Position numbers and translations under genes: made by a program. 64,000 nt of DNA, from assembly GCF_964022235.1 (NCBI RefSeq), contig NZ_CAXHZL010000001.1:248001-312000 (forward strand). The letters run 5' to 3'. This DNA comes from Limimaricola sp964022235. Lineage in GTDB: Bacteria; Pseudomonadota; Alphaproteobacteria; Rhodobacterales; Rhodobacteraceae. Below, one piece after another: positions 26,263-35,214 of this stretch (position 1 is its first letter; the number at the start of each line of letters is the position of its first letter). Under the pieces are notes generated by a model. That model saw nothing but the letters and a program-made list of their open reading frames with translations, was not told the origin of the DNA and searched no databases.

Positions 26263-26673
26263 TCAGACGAGGGCGAGGCCGATCATCGCGATGGTGGCGC
26301 AGAACCCCACCAGCCAGATCAGCGATCGCCAGGGCCGAAGCCCGAAATAATAGGCGGGCACGTAAAGGATGCGCGCCGCGAGATAGGTCCAGGCGAAAAA
26401 GCCCGAGAGCGCCGTGGTCTTGTCGCCGAGGATCAGCACCACGACCGCGAGAGTGAACAGGATCAGCCCCTCGAAATGGTTGTTCAGCGCGCGGTAGAGC
26501 CGCCCCGTGCGCGGGCTGGCAAGCTCCTCGAGCCGACCGCCAAGCCGCTGTGGATCGCGCGGCGACAGCGTCTTGGCAAAGCCCAGCTCAATGTTGGCGC
26601 GCACCGAGAGCCAGCCGAACTGTGCGGCCTGCAGCAGCCCCGCATAGGCCAGCGCTTGAAGCTCGGGGGCCAT
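26263..26673 (-). CDS. MAPEG family membrane protein
   Basis: 136-residue protein with four membrane helices and the MAPEG pattern: RANIELGFAKTLSPRD after helix one and RLYRALNNHFEGLILFT, where the FEG-type segment leads into helix two. MAPEG proteins are membrane glutathione transferase relatives. I prefer the ATG at 26673, nine bases after GAGGG, to a TTG two codons earlier. It is one of two tandem MAPEG genes, 20 bases before lpd, inside the 2-oxoglutarate dehydrogenase operon. Metabolic role unknown. Confidence 0.88.
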   Translation of the reverse strand: MAPELQALAYAGLLQAAQFGWLSVRANIELGFAKTLSPRDPQRLGGRLEELASPRTGRLYRALNNHFEGLILFTLAVVVLILGDKTTALSGFFAWTYLAARILYVPAYYFGLRPWRSLIWLVGFCATIAMIGLALV

Positions 26674-26692
26674 CAGCAAAGGCCCTCAAAGC

Positions 26693-27079
26693 TCAGAACG
26701 CCGCGATGTAGAGATACAGCGTGGCGAGAAAGCCCAAGGCCCAGACACCGGTGCGCGCCCAAGGCGTGCCCGCAGGGTAGAGCACCGCATAGGCCAGCCG
26801 CGCGATCAGGAAGACCTGAGCGGCCAGCAGCGTGCCACCGCCGGTCTTCTCGAGCAGCACAAGGATCAGCACGGCGGGCGCGAAGAGTGCCATCGCCACG
26901 ACCGAGTTGGCCAGACAGCGCTCCAGCCGCCCGGCCACGCCGGTCAGCCGGGGCATGTCGTCGCGCGGCCGTGCCAGTGTCTTCAGTCCGACCTGCCCGA
27001 GCGCGCTCAGCACCTGCACCACGGTGATGACCATCACCAACAGCCCATAAAGCGCCAGAATTCCCAGTTCGCTGGACAT
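26693..27079 (-). CDS. MAPEG family membrane protein, second copy
   Basis: 128-residue, four-helix MAPEG protein with the pattern GLKTLARPRDDMPRLTGVAGRLERCLANSVVAMALF split around a short loop, and RLAYAVLYPAGTPWARTGVW near the end. It is clearly diverged from the neighbouring copy, so the duplication is old. The ATG at 27079 has a GGGAGG site eight bases upstream. The gene sits between a small ABM-like gene and the other MAPEG gene. Function unknown; enzyme activity with glutathione is possible but unproven. Confidence 0.86.
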   Translation of the reverse strand: MSSELGILALYGLLVMVITVVQVLSALGQVGLKTLARPRDDMPRLTGVAGRLERCLANSVVAMALFAPAVLILVLLEKTGGGTLLAAQVFLIARLAYAVLYPAGTPWARTGVWALGFLATLYLYIAAF

Positions 27080-27160
27080 GGTGAACCTCCCTGAACCGAT
27101 ACCCACGCACGGAGCATAGCACGGGGGGGCACGCCGCGTGGTTCAGAAGGGGCAGGAGCA

Positions 27161-27403
27161 TCAGGCGGTCTCGAGAAAGGTGCAGGTCATGGCGCCGCCA
27201 AAACCCTGTTCCTTGGAAATCCAAGCCTCGGCCCGCTTGCGGTCATTGACCTTGAACAGCACCAGCACGGTGGAGCCATGATCGGCATCGCGCCAGATCT
27301 GCAGCTGGCTCAGCCCCGCCTGCATCCGCTCTTCGAAGTCGTCGTCAAAGGCGGTCTTCCACGAGGCGTAATCGGGGGTATCGATCTGACAGAGCATCTG
27401 CAT
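27161..27403 (-). CDS. Small ABM-like (dimeric alpha/beta barrel) protein
   Basis: 80-residue protein. The sequence pattern (MQMLCQIDTPDYASWKTAF, then a central LQIWRDADHG and VLVLFKVNDRKRAEAWI) resembles small antibiotic-biosynthesis-monooxygenase-type barrels of about 80-100 residues. No catalytic site can be named. It lies 61 bases after sucB and 81 bases before the first MAPEG gene on the same strand, so it is part of the TCA operon by position. Fold assignment is tentative; coding status is good. Confidence 0.75.
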   Translation of the reverse strand: MQMLCQIDTPDYASWKTAFDDDFEERMQAGLSQLQIWRDADHGSTVLVLFKVNDRKRAEAWISKEQGFGGAMTCTFLETA

Positions 27404-27464
27404 GGCACAGGGCCTTTCGGATTATGAACGGGGGCCGGGCTCAACGCCCGGCCCCGCGCAGGGT

Positions 27465-28709
27465 TCAGAGATCCATCAACAGGCGACGCGGATCCTCGAG
27501 CGCTTCCTTGACGCGCACGAGGAAGGTCACGGCGCCCTTGCCGTCGACGATGCGGTGGTCGTAGCTCAGCGCCAGATACATCATCGGGCGGATCTCGACC
27601 TTGCCGTTGATCGCCATCGGCCGGTCCTGGATCTTGTGCATGCCCAAGATACCCGACTGCGGCGGGTTCAGGATCGGCGAGGACATCAGCGAGCCATAGA
27701 CGCCGCCGTTGGAGATGGTGAAGGAGCCGCCCTGCATGTCGGCCATCGACAGTTTGCCGTCACGCGCCTTGAGGCCCATCTCGGAGATCGACTTCTCGAT
27801 CTCGGCAAAGCCCATCTGGTCGGCGTTGCGGATCACCGGCACGACGAGGCCGGTGGGGGTGCCCACCGCGATGCCCATGTGCACGTAGTTCTTGTAGACC
27901 ACGTGGTCGCCGTCGATCTCGGCGTTGACGTCAGGCACTTCGCGCAGCGCGTGCACGCAGGCCTTGGTGAAGAAGGACATGAAGCCGAGCTTCACGCTGT
28001 GCTTCTTTTCGAACAGGCCCTTGTACTCGTTGCGCAGCTCCATGACCGCAGTCATGTCCACCTCGTTGTAGGTGGTCAGCATCGCGGCGGTGTTCTGCGC
28101 CTCTTTCAGGCGGCGGGCGATGGTCTGGCGCAGGCGGGTCATCTTGACCCGCTCCTCGCGGTCGGCATCCGACGAGGAGACCGGGCCGCGCGCCGCGGGC
28201 TTGGAGGTCTCGGCGGCTTTGGGCGCGTTGAGCGCTTTCAGCACGTCTTCCTTCATGACCCGGCCATCCTTGCCCGATCCCTGCACGTCGCCGGACTTCA
28301 GGTCGTTCTCGGCCATCAGCTTCTTGGCCGAGGGGGCGTCTTCGGTGTCGCCCTTGGCCTCGCCCTTCTCGGCGGGCTCGCCTTTCGGATCGCCGGAGAC
28401 GTCGGTGGCCTTCTGCTGCTCCTTGGGGCCGTCCTCGGCCGGGGCCTCGGGGGCGGATTTGGCGGGGGCGTCGCCCTCGCTCACCTGCGCCAGAAGCGCG
28501 TCGACACCGACGGTGTCGCCTTCGGCCGCCACGATCTCGGACAGGGTGCCTGCGACGGGCGAGGGGACCTCGACCGTGACCTTGTCGGTCTCGAGCTCGC
28601 ACAGCATCTCGTCCACCGCGACGGCGTCGCCCGGCTTCTTGAACCAGGTGGCGACGGTCGCCTCGGTGACGCTTTCGCCAAGGGTGGGGACGCGGACTTC
28701 GGTGCTCAT
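27465..28709 (-). CDS. sucB: 2-oxoglutarate dehydrogenase E2, dihydrolipoyl succinyltransferase
   Basis: 414 residues. The lipoyl domain covers residues 1-78, with lipoyl-Lys43 in ELETDKVTVEV. An Ala/Glu/Lys-rich linker follows, then the peripheral-subunit-binding domain (about 125-165, SAKKLMAENDLKSGDVQGSG) and the catalytic domain with the active-site His in SYDHRIVDGKGA. It transfers the succinyl group from E1 to CoA. Its ATG overlaps the sucA stop by four bases, coupling E1 and E2 synthesis. One E3 (lpd) is encoded further down the operon. Confidence 0.96.
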   Translation of the reverse strand: MSTEVRVPTLGESVTEATVATWFKKPGDAVAVDEMLCELETDKVTVEVPSPVAGTLSEIVAAEGDTVGVDALLAQVSEGDAPAKSAPEAPAEDGPKEQQKATDVSGDPKGEPAEKGEAKGDTEDAPSAKKLMAENDLKSGDVQGSGKDGRVMKEDVLKALNAPKAAETSKPAARGPVSSSDADREERVKMTRLRQTIARRLKEAQNTAAMLTTYNEVDMTAVMELRNEYKGLFEKKHSVKLGFMSFFTKACVHALREVPDVNAEIDGDHVVYKNYVHMGIAVGTPTGLVVPVIRNADQMGFAEIEKSISEMGLKARDGKLSMADMQGGSFTISNGGVYGSLMSSPILNPPQSGILGMHKIQDRPMAINGKVEIRPMMYLALSYDHRIVDGKGAVTFLVRVKEALEDPRRLLMDL

Positions 28710-31675
28710 TCTCGGTTTCCTTCGATGCTCAGCGCTTCGTTCACCAGCGCTTGCTGTTGGGCCTTGTGCTGGCTGGCGAGGCCGGTCGCGGGCGAGGCGC
28801 TCGCGTGGCGGCCGACGTATTGGGGGCGCTTGTGCGCGGCGTCGATCCGGCTCAGCACCCATTCGATGTTGGGCTCGATGAAGCTCCAGGCACCCTGGTT
28901 CTTGGGCTCTTCCTGGCACCAGACCATCTCGGCCCCTTTGAACCGCTCCAGCTCCTTCACCAGCGACAGCGCCGGGAAGGGATAGAACTGCTCGATCCGC
29001 ATCAGGTAGACATCATCCAACCCGCGCGCGTCGCGCTCCTCGAGCAGGTCGTAATAGACCTTGCCCGAACACATGACGACGCGCTTGATCTCCGAATCCG
29101 GCTTCAGCTGCGTCTCCGAATGCCCCTTCTCGGCGTCATCCCACAGAACGCGGTGGAAGGACGAGCCGGTGGTGAAGTCCTCGGCATCCGAGATCGCCAT
29201 CTTGTGGCGCAGCAGCGACTTGGGCGTCATCAGCACCAGCGGCTTGCGGAACGAGCGGTGCAGTTGGCGGCGCAGGATGTGGAAGTAGTTCGCCGGGGTC
29301 GAGCAATTGGCGACGATCCAGTTGTCCTGACCGCACATCTGCAGGAATCGCTCGAGGCGCGCCGAGGAGTGCTCGGGGCCCTGACCCTCGTAGCCATGCG
29401 GCAAGAGCATCACGAGACCCGACATGCGCAGCCATTTGCTTTCGCCGGACGAGATGAACTGGTCGAACATGATCTGTGCGCCGTTGGCAAAGTCACCGAA
29501 CTGCGCTTCCCACATCACCAGCGCGTTGGGCTCGGCCAGGGTATAGCCATACTCGAAGCCCAGCACCGCATACTCCGAGAGCATCGAGTCGATGGCCTCA
29601 TAGCGCGCCTGCCCCTCACGGATGTTGTTGAGCGGGTAGTAGCGGTCCTCGTTCTCCTGGTTGATGAAGGCCGAGTGGCGCTGGGAGAAGGTGCCACGGG
29701 TGCTGTCCTGTCCAGACAGCCGCACCGGATAGCCTTCGGTCAGCAGCGAGCCGAATGCCAGCGCCTCGGCCGTAGCCCAATCGAAGCCCTGACCGGTTTC
29801 GAACATCTGGCCCTTGGCCTCGAGCAGGCGGCTGATGGTGCGATGCAGCGGAAAGCCTTCGGGCGCGCGGGTGAGCGAGCGGCCGATCTCGGTCATGGTC
29901 TTTTCGTCGATCGCGGTCTGACCGCGCTGGTAGCTCTCGTGGTCGCGCCGGTCGAGGTGGCTCCAGCGTCCGTCGAGCCAGTCGGCCTTGTTCGGGCGGT
30001 AAGTCTTGCCGGCCTCGAACTCCTCGCTCAGCATCGCCTGAAACTGCGCCTTCATGTCCTCGATCTCGCCCTCGGGGATCAGCCCGTCCTTGACGAGCCG
30101 TTCGGTGTAGAGCGTGAGCGTGGTCTTCTGGGTCTTGATCTTCTTGTACATGACCGGGTTGGTGAACATGGGCTCGTCGCCCTCGTTGTGACCGAACCGG
30201 CGGTAGCAGAAGATGTCGATGACGACGTCCTTGTGGAACTTCTGGCGGAACTCGATCGCCACCTTGGCGGCATGCACTACGGCCTCGGGGTCGTCACCGT
30301 TCACGTGGAAGATCGGTGCCTCGACCATCAGCGCGATGTCGGTGGGGTAGGGCGAGGAACGCGAGAAGTGCGGCGCGGTGGTGAAGCCGATCTGGTTGTT
30401 CACCACGATGTGCATGGTGCCGCCGGTGCGATGGCCCGTCAGGCCTGACAGGCCAAAGCCCTCGGCCACGACGCCCTGACCCGCGAAGGCCGCGTCGCCA
30501 TGCAGCAGAATCGGCAGCACCTGGGTGCGGTCGGTGTCGCCGAGCTGGCTCTGCTTGGCACGCACCTTGCCCAGCACGACCGGGTTCACCGCTTCGAGGT
30601 GGGAGGGGTTCGCGGTCAGCGACAGGTGCACCTTGTTGCCGTCGAACTCGCGGTCCGACGAAGCGCCCAGGTGGTACTTCACGTCGCCCGATCCGTCGAC
30701 TTCCTCAGGCTTGAAGCTGCCGCCCTGAAACTCGTGGAAGATCGCGCGGTAAGGCTTCTGCATCACGTTGGCGAGCACCGAGAGACGGCCGCGGTGCGGC
30801 ATGCCGACCACGATGTCCTTCACGCCGAGGCTGCCGCCACGCTTGATGATCTGCTCCATCGCCGGGATCAAGGCTTCGCCACCGTCGAGGCCGAAGCGCT
30901 TGGTGCCCATGTACTTGACGTGCAGGAATTTCTCGAAGCCTTCGGCCTCGACCAGCTTGTTCAGGATCGCCTTGCGGCCTTCCTTGGTGAACTGGATCTC
31001 CTTGCCATAGCCCTCGATCCGCTCCTTGAGCCAGGCCGACTGCTCAGGGTCCGAGATGTGCATGTACTGTAGCGCGAAGGTGCCGCAGTAGGTGCGCTTC
31101 ACCAGCGCGATGATCTGGTTCATCGTCGCGATCTCGAGGCCGAGCACGTTGTCGATGAAGATCGGCCGGTCCATGTCGGCCTTGGTGAAGCCGTAGTTCG
31201 CGGGGTCCAGCTCAGGGTGCGGGTTGTCCTCACGCAGGCCCAGCGGATCGAGATCGGCGGCAAGATGGCCGCGGATCCGGTAGGCGCGGATGATCATCAG
31301 CGCGCGGATGCTGTCGAGCACGGCGGCACGCAGCTGCTGCTCGGACAGGCCCACGCCCTTTTCGGCGGCCTTGGCGGCGATCTTGTCGCGCGCGCCCTTG
31401 GCCTCGGCCGGGGCGGCCCATTGGCCGTCGAGCGCCGCCGTCAGGTCGTCGTTGGGCTGCATCGGCCAGTCGCTGCGCCCCCAGGAGGGGCCCGCCGCCT
31501 CGGCGCGGGCGTCCGAGCCGGCGTCACCGAGGCTGCGAAAGAACTCCTGCCAGGTCTCGTCGACGCTCGACGGATTCTCGGCATAGCGCGCGTGAAGCTG
31601 CTCGATGTAATCGGCGTTCGCGCCCTGCAGGAAGGAAGAGGCGTGGAACACGTCGTTGGGGCTTTGCTCGGTCAT
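28706..31675 (-). CDS. sucA: 2-oxoglutarate dehydrogenase E1
   Basis: 989-residue thiamine-diphosphate enzyme that decarboxylates 2-oxoglutarate, normal in size for alphaproteobacteria. The N-terminus has the E2-binding pattern SFLQGANADYIEQLHARY. Thiamine-diphosphate and substrate blocks include GMPHRGRLSVLANV, LHGDAAFAGQGVVAE, YRRFGHNEGDEP and RGTFSQRHS. The gene follows sucD after 109 bases that hold hairpins, one with a T run, so it may be partly uncoupled from sucCD. It is coupled to sucB by an ATGA overlap. Confidence 0.97.
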   Translation of the reverse strand: MTEQSPNDVFHASSFLQGANADYIEQLHARYAENPSSVDETWQEFFRSLGDAGSDARAEAAGPSWGRSDWPMQPNDDLTAALDGQWAAPAEAKGARDKIAAKAAEKGVGLSEQQLRAAVLDSIRALMIIRAYRIRGHLAADLDPLGLREDNPHPELDPANYGFTKADMDRPIFIDNVLGLEIATMNQIIALVKRTYCGTFALQYMHISDPEQSAWLKERIEGYGKEIQFTKEGRKAILNKLVEAEGFEKFLHVKYMGTKRFGLDGGEALIPAMEQIIKRGGSLGVKDIVVGMPHRGRLSVLANVMQKPYRAIFHEFQGGSFKPEEVDGSGDVKYHLGASSDREFDGNKVHLSLTANPSHLEAVNPVVLGKVRAKQSQLGDTDRTQVLPILLHGDAAFAGQGVVAEGFGLSGLTGHRTGGTMHIVVNNQIGFTTAPHFSRSSPYPTDIALMVEAPIFHVNGDDPEAVVHAAKVAIEFRQKFHKDVVIDIFCYRRFGHNEGDEPMFTNPVMYKKIKTQKTTLTLYTERLVKDGLIPEGEIEDMKAQFQAMLSEEFEAGKTYRPNKADWLDGRWSHLDRRDHESYQRGQTAIDEKTMTEIGRSLTRAPEGFPLHRTISRLLEAKGQMFETGQGFDWATAEALAFGSLLTEGYPVRLSGQDSTRGTFSQRHSAFINQENEDRYYPLNNIREGQARYEAIDSMLSEYAVLGFEYGYTLAEPNALVMWEAQFGDFANGAQIMFDQFISSGESKWLRMSGLVMLLPHGYEGQGPEHSSARLERFLQMCGQDNWIVANCSTPANYFHILRRQLHRSFRKPLVLMTPKSLLRHKMAISDAEDFTTGSSFHRVLWDDAEKGHSETQLKPDSEIKRVVMCSGKVYYDLLEERDARGLDDVYLMRIEQFYPFPALSLVKELERFKGAEMVWCQEEPKNQGAWSFIEPNIEWVLSRIDAAHKRPQYVGRHASASPATGLASQHKAQQQALVNEALSIEGNRE

Positions 31676-31699
31676 GGCAGGATCCTCGATCCTCGGGGC

Positions 31700-31740
31700 A
31701 AAAAAACGGAGGCGCCGGGCCCAGATAGGGCGCGCGGCGC
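31700..31740 (-). terminator. Imperfect terminator or attenuator between sucD and sucA
   Basis: On the minus strand a GC-rich stem (GCGCCG... with CGGCGC, a two-base bulge, loop TATCT) is followed by CTCCG and seven T (31700-31706), just before the sucA ribosome binding site. It looks like an intrinsic terminator that sets how much sucCD transcript continues into sucAB. Confidence 0.5.
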
Positions 31741-31749
31741 GGATGTCAG

Positions 31750-31776
31750 GGGGAGGGGGCGCGAACGTCCCCTCCC
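31750..31776 (-). terminator. Hairpin directly after sucD
   Basis: GGGAGGGG pairs with CCCCTCCC across a ten-base loop, nine bases past the sucD stop. There is no T run, so it is more likely a messenger-stabilising or processing hairpin than a terminator. Confidence 0.4.
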
Positions 31777-31784
31777 GAAGGGTC

Positions 31785-32666
31785 TCAGCCGATCGCCTTG
31801 AGCACGGCTTCGCCGAGCGAGGCAGGGCTGTCGGCGACCACGATCCCGGCGCGCTTCATCGCCTCGATCTTGCTCTCCGCGTCGCCCTGACCGCCCGAGA
31901 CGATCGCGCCCGCGTGGCCCATGCGACGGCCCGGAGGGGCGGTGCGCCCGGCGATGAAGCCGGCGGTGGGCTTCCAGCGCCCGGCCTTCTTCTCGTCGGC
32001 AAGGAACTGCGCCGCTTCTTCTTCGGCGGTGCCGCCGATCTCGCCGATCATGATGATCGACTGGGTCTCGGGGTCGGCGAGGAACATCTCGAGGATATCG
32101 ATGTGCTCCGAGCCCTTGACCGGGTCGCCGCCGATGCCGACGGCGGTGGACTGGCCGAGGCCCGAATCCGAAGTCTGCTTGACCGCCTCGTAGGTCAGCG
32201 TGCCCGAACGCGACACGACGCCGACCGAGCCACGCTTGTGGATGTGGCCGGGCATGATGCCGATCTTGCAGGCGTCGGGGGTGATGACACCGGGGCAGTT
32301 CGGCCCGATCAGACGGGTCTTGGAATTGATGAGGGCGCGCTTGACCTTCATCATGTCGAGCACCGGGATGCCTTCGGTGATGCAGATCACCAGCTCCATC
32401 TCGGCGTCGATCGCCTCCATGATGGAGTCCGCGGCGAAGGGCGGCGGCACGTAGATGACGCTCGCGTTGGCTCCGGTGCGGGCCTTGGCTTCGTGCACGC
32501 TATCGAACACGGGCAGGTCGAGATGCGTCTGACCGCCTTTGCCGGGGGTCACGCCGCCGACCATCTTGGTGCCGTAAGCGATGGCCTGCTCGGTGTGGAA
32601 GGTGCCTTGGCTGCCGGTGAGACCCTGGCAGATGACCTTGGTGTTTTCGTCGACGAGAATCGCCAT
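31785..32666 (-). CDS. sucD: Succinyl-CoA synthetase, alpha subunit
   Basis: 293 residues, standard for SucD. It carries the CoA-binding Rossmann domain (CQGLTGSQGTFHTEQAIAYG at residues 13-32) and the phosphohistidine loop GHAGAIVSGGQG near residue 249. With SucC it makes ATP or GTP and succinate from succinyl-CoA. It starts five bases after the sucC stop, so the subunits are made together. A hairpin and a possible attenuator follow before sucA. Confidence 0.97.
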   Translation of the reverse strand: MAILVDENTKVICQGLTGSQGTFHTEQAIAYGTKMVGGVTPGKGGQTHLDLPVFDSVHEAKARTGANASVIYVPPPFAADSIMEAIDAEMELVICITEGIPVLDMMKVKRALINSKTRLIGPNCPGVITPDACKIGIMPGHIHKRGSVGVVSRSGTLTYEAVKQTSDSGLGQSTAVGIGGDPVKGSEHIDILEMFLADPETQSIIMIGEIGGTAEEEAAQFLADEKKAGRWKPTAGFIAGRTAPPGRRMGHAGAIVSGGQGDAESKIEAMKRAGIVVADSPASLGEAVLKAIG

Positions 32667-32671
32667 TGCTG

Positions 32672-33865
32672 TTATCCCTTCACCGCTTTGACGATCTTCT
32701 CGGCGGCGTCGGACAGGTTGTCCGCCGCGATCACGTCGAGACCGGAATTGTTGATGATCTCCTTGCCCTGATCGACGTTCGTCCCTTCGAGACGCACGAC
32801 CAGCGGCACCTTCAGGCCGACCTCTTTCACGGCCGCAATCACGCCTTCGGCGATGACGTCGCAGCGCATGATGCCGCCGAAGATGTTGACCAGGATGCCT
32901 TTGACGTTCTGGTCGGAGGTGATGATCTTGAAGGCCTCGGTGACCTTCTCCTTGGTCGCGCCGCCGCCCACGTCGAGGAAGTTGGCGGGCTCGGCGCCCT
33001 TCAGCTTGATGATGTCCATCGTCGCCATGGCGAGGCCAGCGCCGTTCACCATGCAGCCGATCTCACCGTCGAGCGCGATGTAGTTCAGGTCGTACTTCGA
33101 GGCGGCCAGCTCCTTGCTGTCCTCCTCGGTCTCGTCGCGCAGGGCGGCGATGTCGTCATGGCGGTAGATCGCGTTGCCGTCGAAGCCCATCTTTGCGTCG
33201 AGGCACTTCAGGTCACCCTTGTCGGTGACGATCAGCGGGTTGATCTCCAGCATCTCCATGTCCTTCTCCGTGAAGAGACGGTAGAGATTGTCCATCAGCT
33301 TGACGCATTGCTTGACCTGCTGGACCTTGAGGCCGAGCGAGAAGGCGATGCGGCGGCCGTGGAACGGCTGGTAGCCGGTGGCCGGATCGACCGAGAAGGA
33401 CAGGATCTTCTCGGGCGTGGAGGCGGCGACCTCCTCGATGTCCATGCCGCCTTCGGTCGAGCAGACGAAGGAGATGCGCGAGGTGGCGCGGTCGACCAGC
33501 AGCGCGAGGTAAAGCTCGGTCTCGATCTCCGAGCCGTCCTCGATGTAGATGCGGTTGACCTGCTTGCCCGCCGGGCCGGTCTGGTGCGTGACCAGCGTGC
33601 GGCCGAGCATCTTCTTGGCCTCTTCGGCCGCCTCTTCGACGGAACGGGCCAGGCGCACGCCGCCCTTTTCGCCGGCGTCGGCTTCCTTGAAGCTGCCCTT
33701 GCCGCGGCCGCCTGCGTGGATCTGCGCCTTGACCACCCAAAGCGGGCCGTCGAGTTCGCCAGCCGCGGTCTTTGCCTCTTCCGCGCGCATCACCGGACGC
33801 CCGTCGGAAACGGGGGCGCCATAGCTGCGCAGAAGGGCCTTGGCCTGGTATTCGTGGATGTTCAT
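32672..33865 (-). CDS. sucC: Succinyl-CoA synthetase, beta subunit
   Basis: 397-residue ATP-grasp subunit. It starts MNIHEYQAKALLRSYGAPV as in all SucC proteins, has the nucleotide lysine region VVKAQIHAGGRGKG, and ends with the GGIMRCDVIAEGVI and LVVRLEGTNVDQGK blocks of the CoA-ligase domain. It is the first gene of the sucCDAB-lpd unit. mdh upstream has its own terminator at 34046-34072, so transcription of sucC should start in the 229-base gap. That gap carries two TGTGATCACA palindromes, 97-127 bases upstream of the ATG. Confidence 0.97.
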   Translation of the reverse strand: MNIHEYQAKALLRSYGAPVSDGRPVMRAEEAKTAAGELDGPLWVVKAQIHAGGRGKGSFKEADAGEKGGVRLARSVEEAAEEAKKMLGRTLVTHQTGPAGKQVNRIYIEDGSEIETELYLALLVDRATSRISFVCSTEGGMDIEEVAASTPEKILSFSVDPATGYQPFHGRRIAFSLGLKVQQVKQCVKLMDNLYRLFTEKDMEMLEINPLIVTDKGDLKCLDAKMGFDGNAIYRHDDIAALRDETEEDSKELAASKYDLNYIALDGEIGCMVNGAGLAMATMDIIKLKGAEPANFLDVGGGATKEKVTEAFKIITSDQNVKGILVNIFGGIMRCDVIAEGVIAAVKEVGLKVPLVVRLEGTNVDQGKEIINNSGLDVIAADNLSDAAEKIVKAVKG

Positions 33866-33961
33866 GGACCGGTCCTCGGTTGCCGTGATTTGGCCCCTTC
33901 AAACACATGCCAAGGCGCGAAAGAACAGGTTTCGGAGGAAGGTCGGCGGAAATCCGACATA

Positions 33962-33992
33962 TGTGATCACACGATTTCAAAGTGTGATCACA
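33962..33992. promoter_or_regulatory. Paired palindromic operator upstream of sucC
   Basis: TGTGATCACA occurs at 33962-33971 and again at 33983-33992, with starts exactly 21 bases apart. The 11-base spacer, read toward sucC, is C-TTTGAAATCG. The same pair with the same spacing stands upstream of sdhC (38813-38843). Each copy is a perfect ten-base palindrome, and two helical turns separate them, so two protein dimers would sit on the same DNA face. Confidence 0.8.
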
Positions 33993-34045
33993 GGCATGTC
34001 GGCCCTGCTGCGAAATGCCGCGCTGCGGCGATTCGAGCGGCAACG

Positions 34046-34072
34046 AAAAAGGGCGCCCCGAGAGGCGCCCTT
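34046..34072 (-). terminator. mdh terminator
   Basis: On the minus strand AAGGGCGCC, a six-base loop and GGCGCCCTT are followed by a run of five T, 22 bases past the mdh stop. This is a standard intrinsic terminator that separates mdh from sucC. Confidence 0.85.
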
Positions 34073-34094
34073 CAAGCCGAATTCCCGTCTGGGA

Positions 34095-35057
34095 TCAGGA
34101 GAGGCTGGAGTCGATGCCCTTGCAGGCGTCGACGAGGCCACGGACCGCCTCGACCGACTTGTCGAACATTGCCTGCTCGTCGCGGTTCATCTTGATATCG
34201 ATGACCTTCTCGACGCCGCCGGCGCCGATGACGGTGGGCACGCCCACATACATGCCGTTCAGGCCGAGCGCGCCGTCGACATAGGCGGCACAGGGCAGGA
34301 CGCGCTTTTGGTCCTTGAGATAGGCCTCGGCCATCTCGATGGCAGAGGTGGCGGGGGCGTAGAAGGCCGAGCCGGTCTTCAGCAGGCCGACGATCTCGGC
34401 GCCACCGTCACGGGTGCGCTGGATGATCGCGTCGAGCTTTTCCTGCGTGGTCCAGCCCATCTGCACCAGATCGGGCAGGGGGATGCCGCCGACGGTGGAG
34501 TAACGAGCCAGCGGCACCATGGTGTCGCCGTGGCCGCCGAGCACGAAGGCGGTGACGTCCTTCATCGAAACCTCGAACTCGAGGCTGAGGAAGTGGCGGA
34601 AGCGGGCGCTGTCGAGCACGCCGGCCATGCCGCAGACCTTCTCATGTGGCAGGCCCGAGAATTCGCGCAGGGCCCAGACCATCGCGTCGAGCGGGTTGGT
34701 AATGCAGATGACGAAGGCGTTGGGCGCGTGCTTGGCGATGCCCTCGCCGACCGACTTCATGACCTTGAGGTTGATGCCCAGAAGGTCGTCGCGGCTCATG
34801 CCGGGCTTGCGCGGCACGCCGGCGGTGACGATGCACACGTCGGCGCCGGCGATGTCGGCGTAGTCGTTGGTGCCCTTGAGGGCGGCGTCGAAGCCCTCGG
34901 CCGGACCGGATTCGGCGATATCCAGCGCCTTGCCCTGGGGGGTGCCTTCGGCAATGTCGAACAGCACGACATCGCCGAGTTCCTTGATCGCGGCGAGATG
35001 GGCGAGCGTGCCGCCGATCTGACCGGCGCCGATGAGGGCGATCTTGGGTCTGGCCAT
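34095..35057 (-). CDS. mdh: Malate dehydrogenase (LDH-like type)
   Basis: 320-residue NAD-dependent malate dehydrogenase of the lactate-dehydrogenase-like group usual in alphaproteobacteria. NAD binding is by IALIGAGQIGGTLAHL at residues 5-20. Malate specificity is shown by the arginines in GVPRKPGMSRDDLLGIN, and the catalytic His is in VLGGHGDTMVPL. It interconverts malate and oxaloacetate. It has its own terminator and so forms a single-gene unit upstream of sucCDAB. I see no TGTGATCACA copy in its upstream region. Confidence 0.97.
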   Translation of the reverse strand: MARPKIALIGAGQIGGTLAHLAAIKELGDVVLFDIAEGTPQGKALDIAESGPAEGFDAALKGTNDYADIAGADVCIVTAGVPRKPGMSRDDLLGINLKVMKSVGEGIAKHAPNAFVICITNPLDAMVWALREFSGLPHEKVCGMAGVLDSARFRHFLSLEFEVSMKDVTAFVLGGHGDTMVPLARYSTVGGIPLPDLVQMGWTTQEKLDAIIQRTRDGGAEIVGLLKTGSAFYAPATSAIEMAEAYLKDQKRVLPCAAYVDGALGLNGMYVGVPTVIGAGGVEKVIDIKMNRDEQAMFDKSVEAVRGLVDACKGIDSSLS

Positions 35058-35172
35058 GAATGGCTCCTGTCGAGAATGGTTTTGCGAGGCTTTGCCTAAG
35101 CCGTGCCAGACCCTCTTGCAAGCCTGAGGCGGGCTTCAGAGCCCTGACGCCCGATGTTTGCGCAAACGCAAA

Positions 35173-35194
35173 CGGCCGCCCCGAAGGGCGGCCG
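35173..35194 (-). terminator. Terminator of the PRC-barrel gene
   Basis: A nine-base perfect stem CGGCCGCCC/GGGCGGCCG with a four-base loop, followed on the minus strand by TTTGCGTTTGCG, lies 21 bases past the stop of the PRC-barrel gene and ahead of mdh. Confidence 0.75.
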
Positions 35195-35214
35195 CGTGGT
35201 CGATGAGAGGTCCG

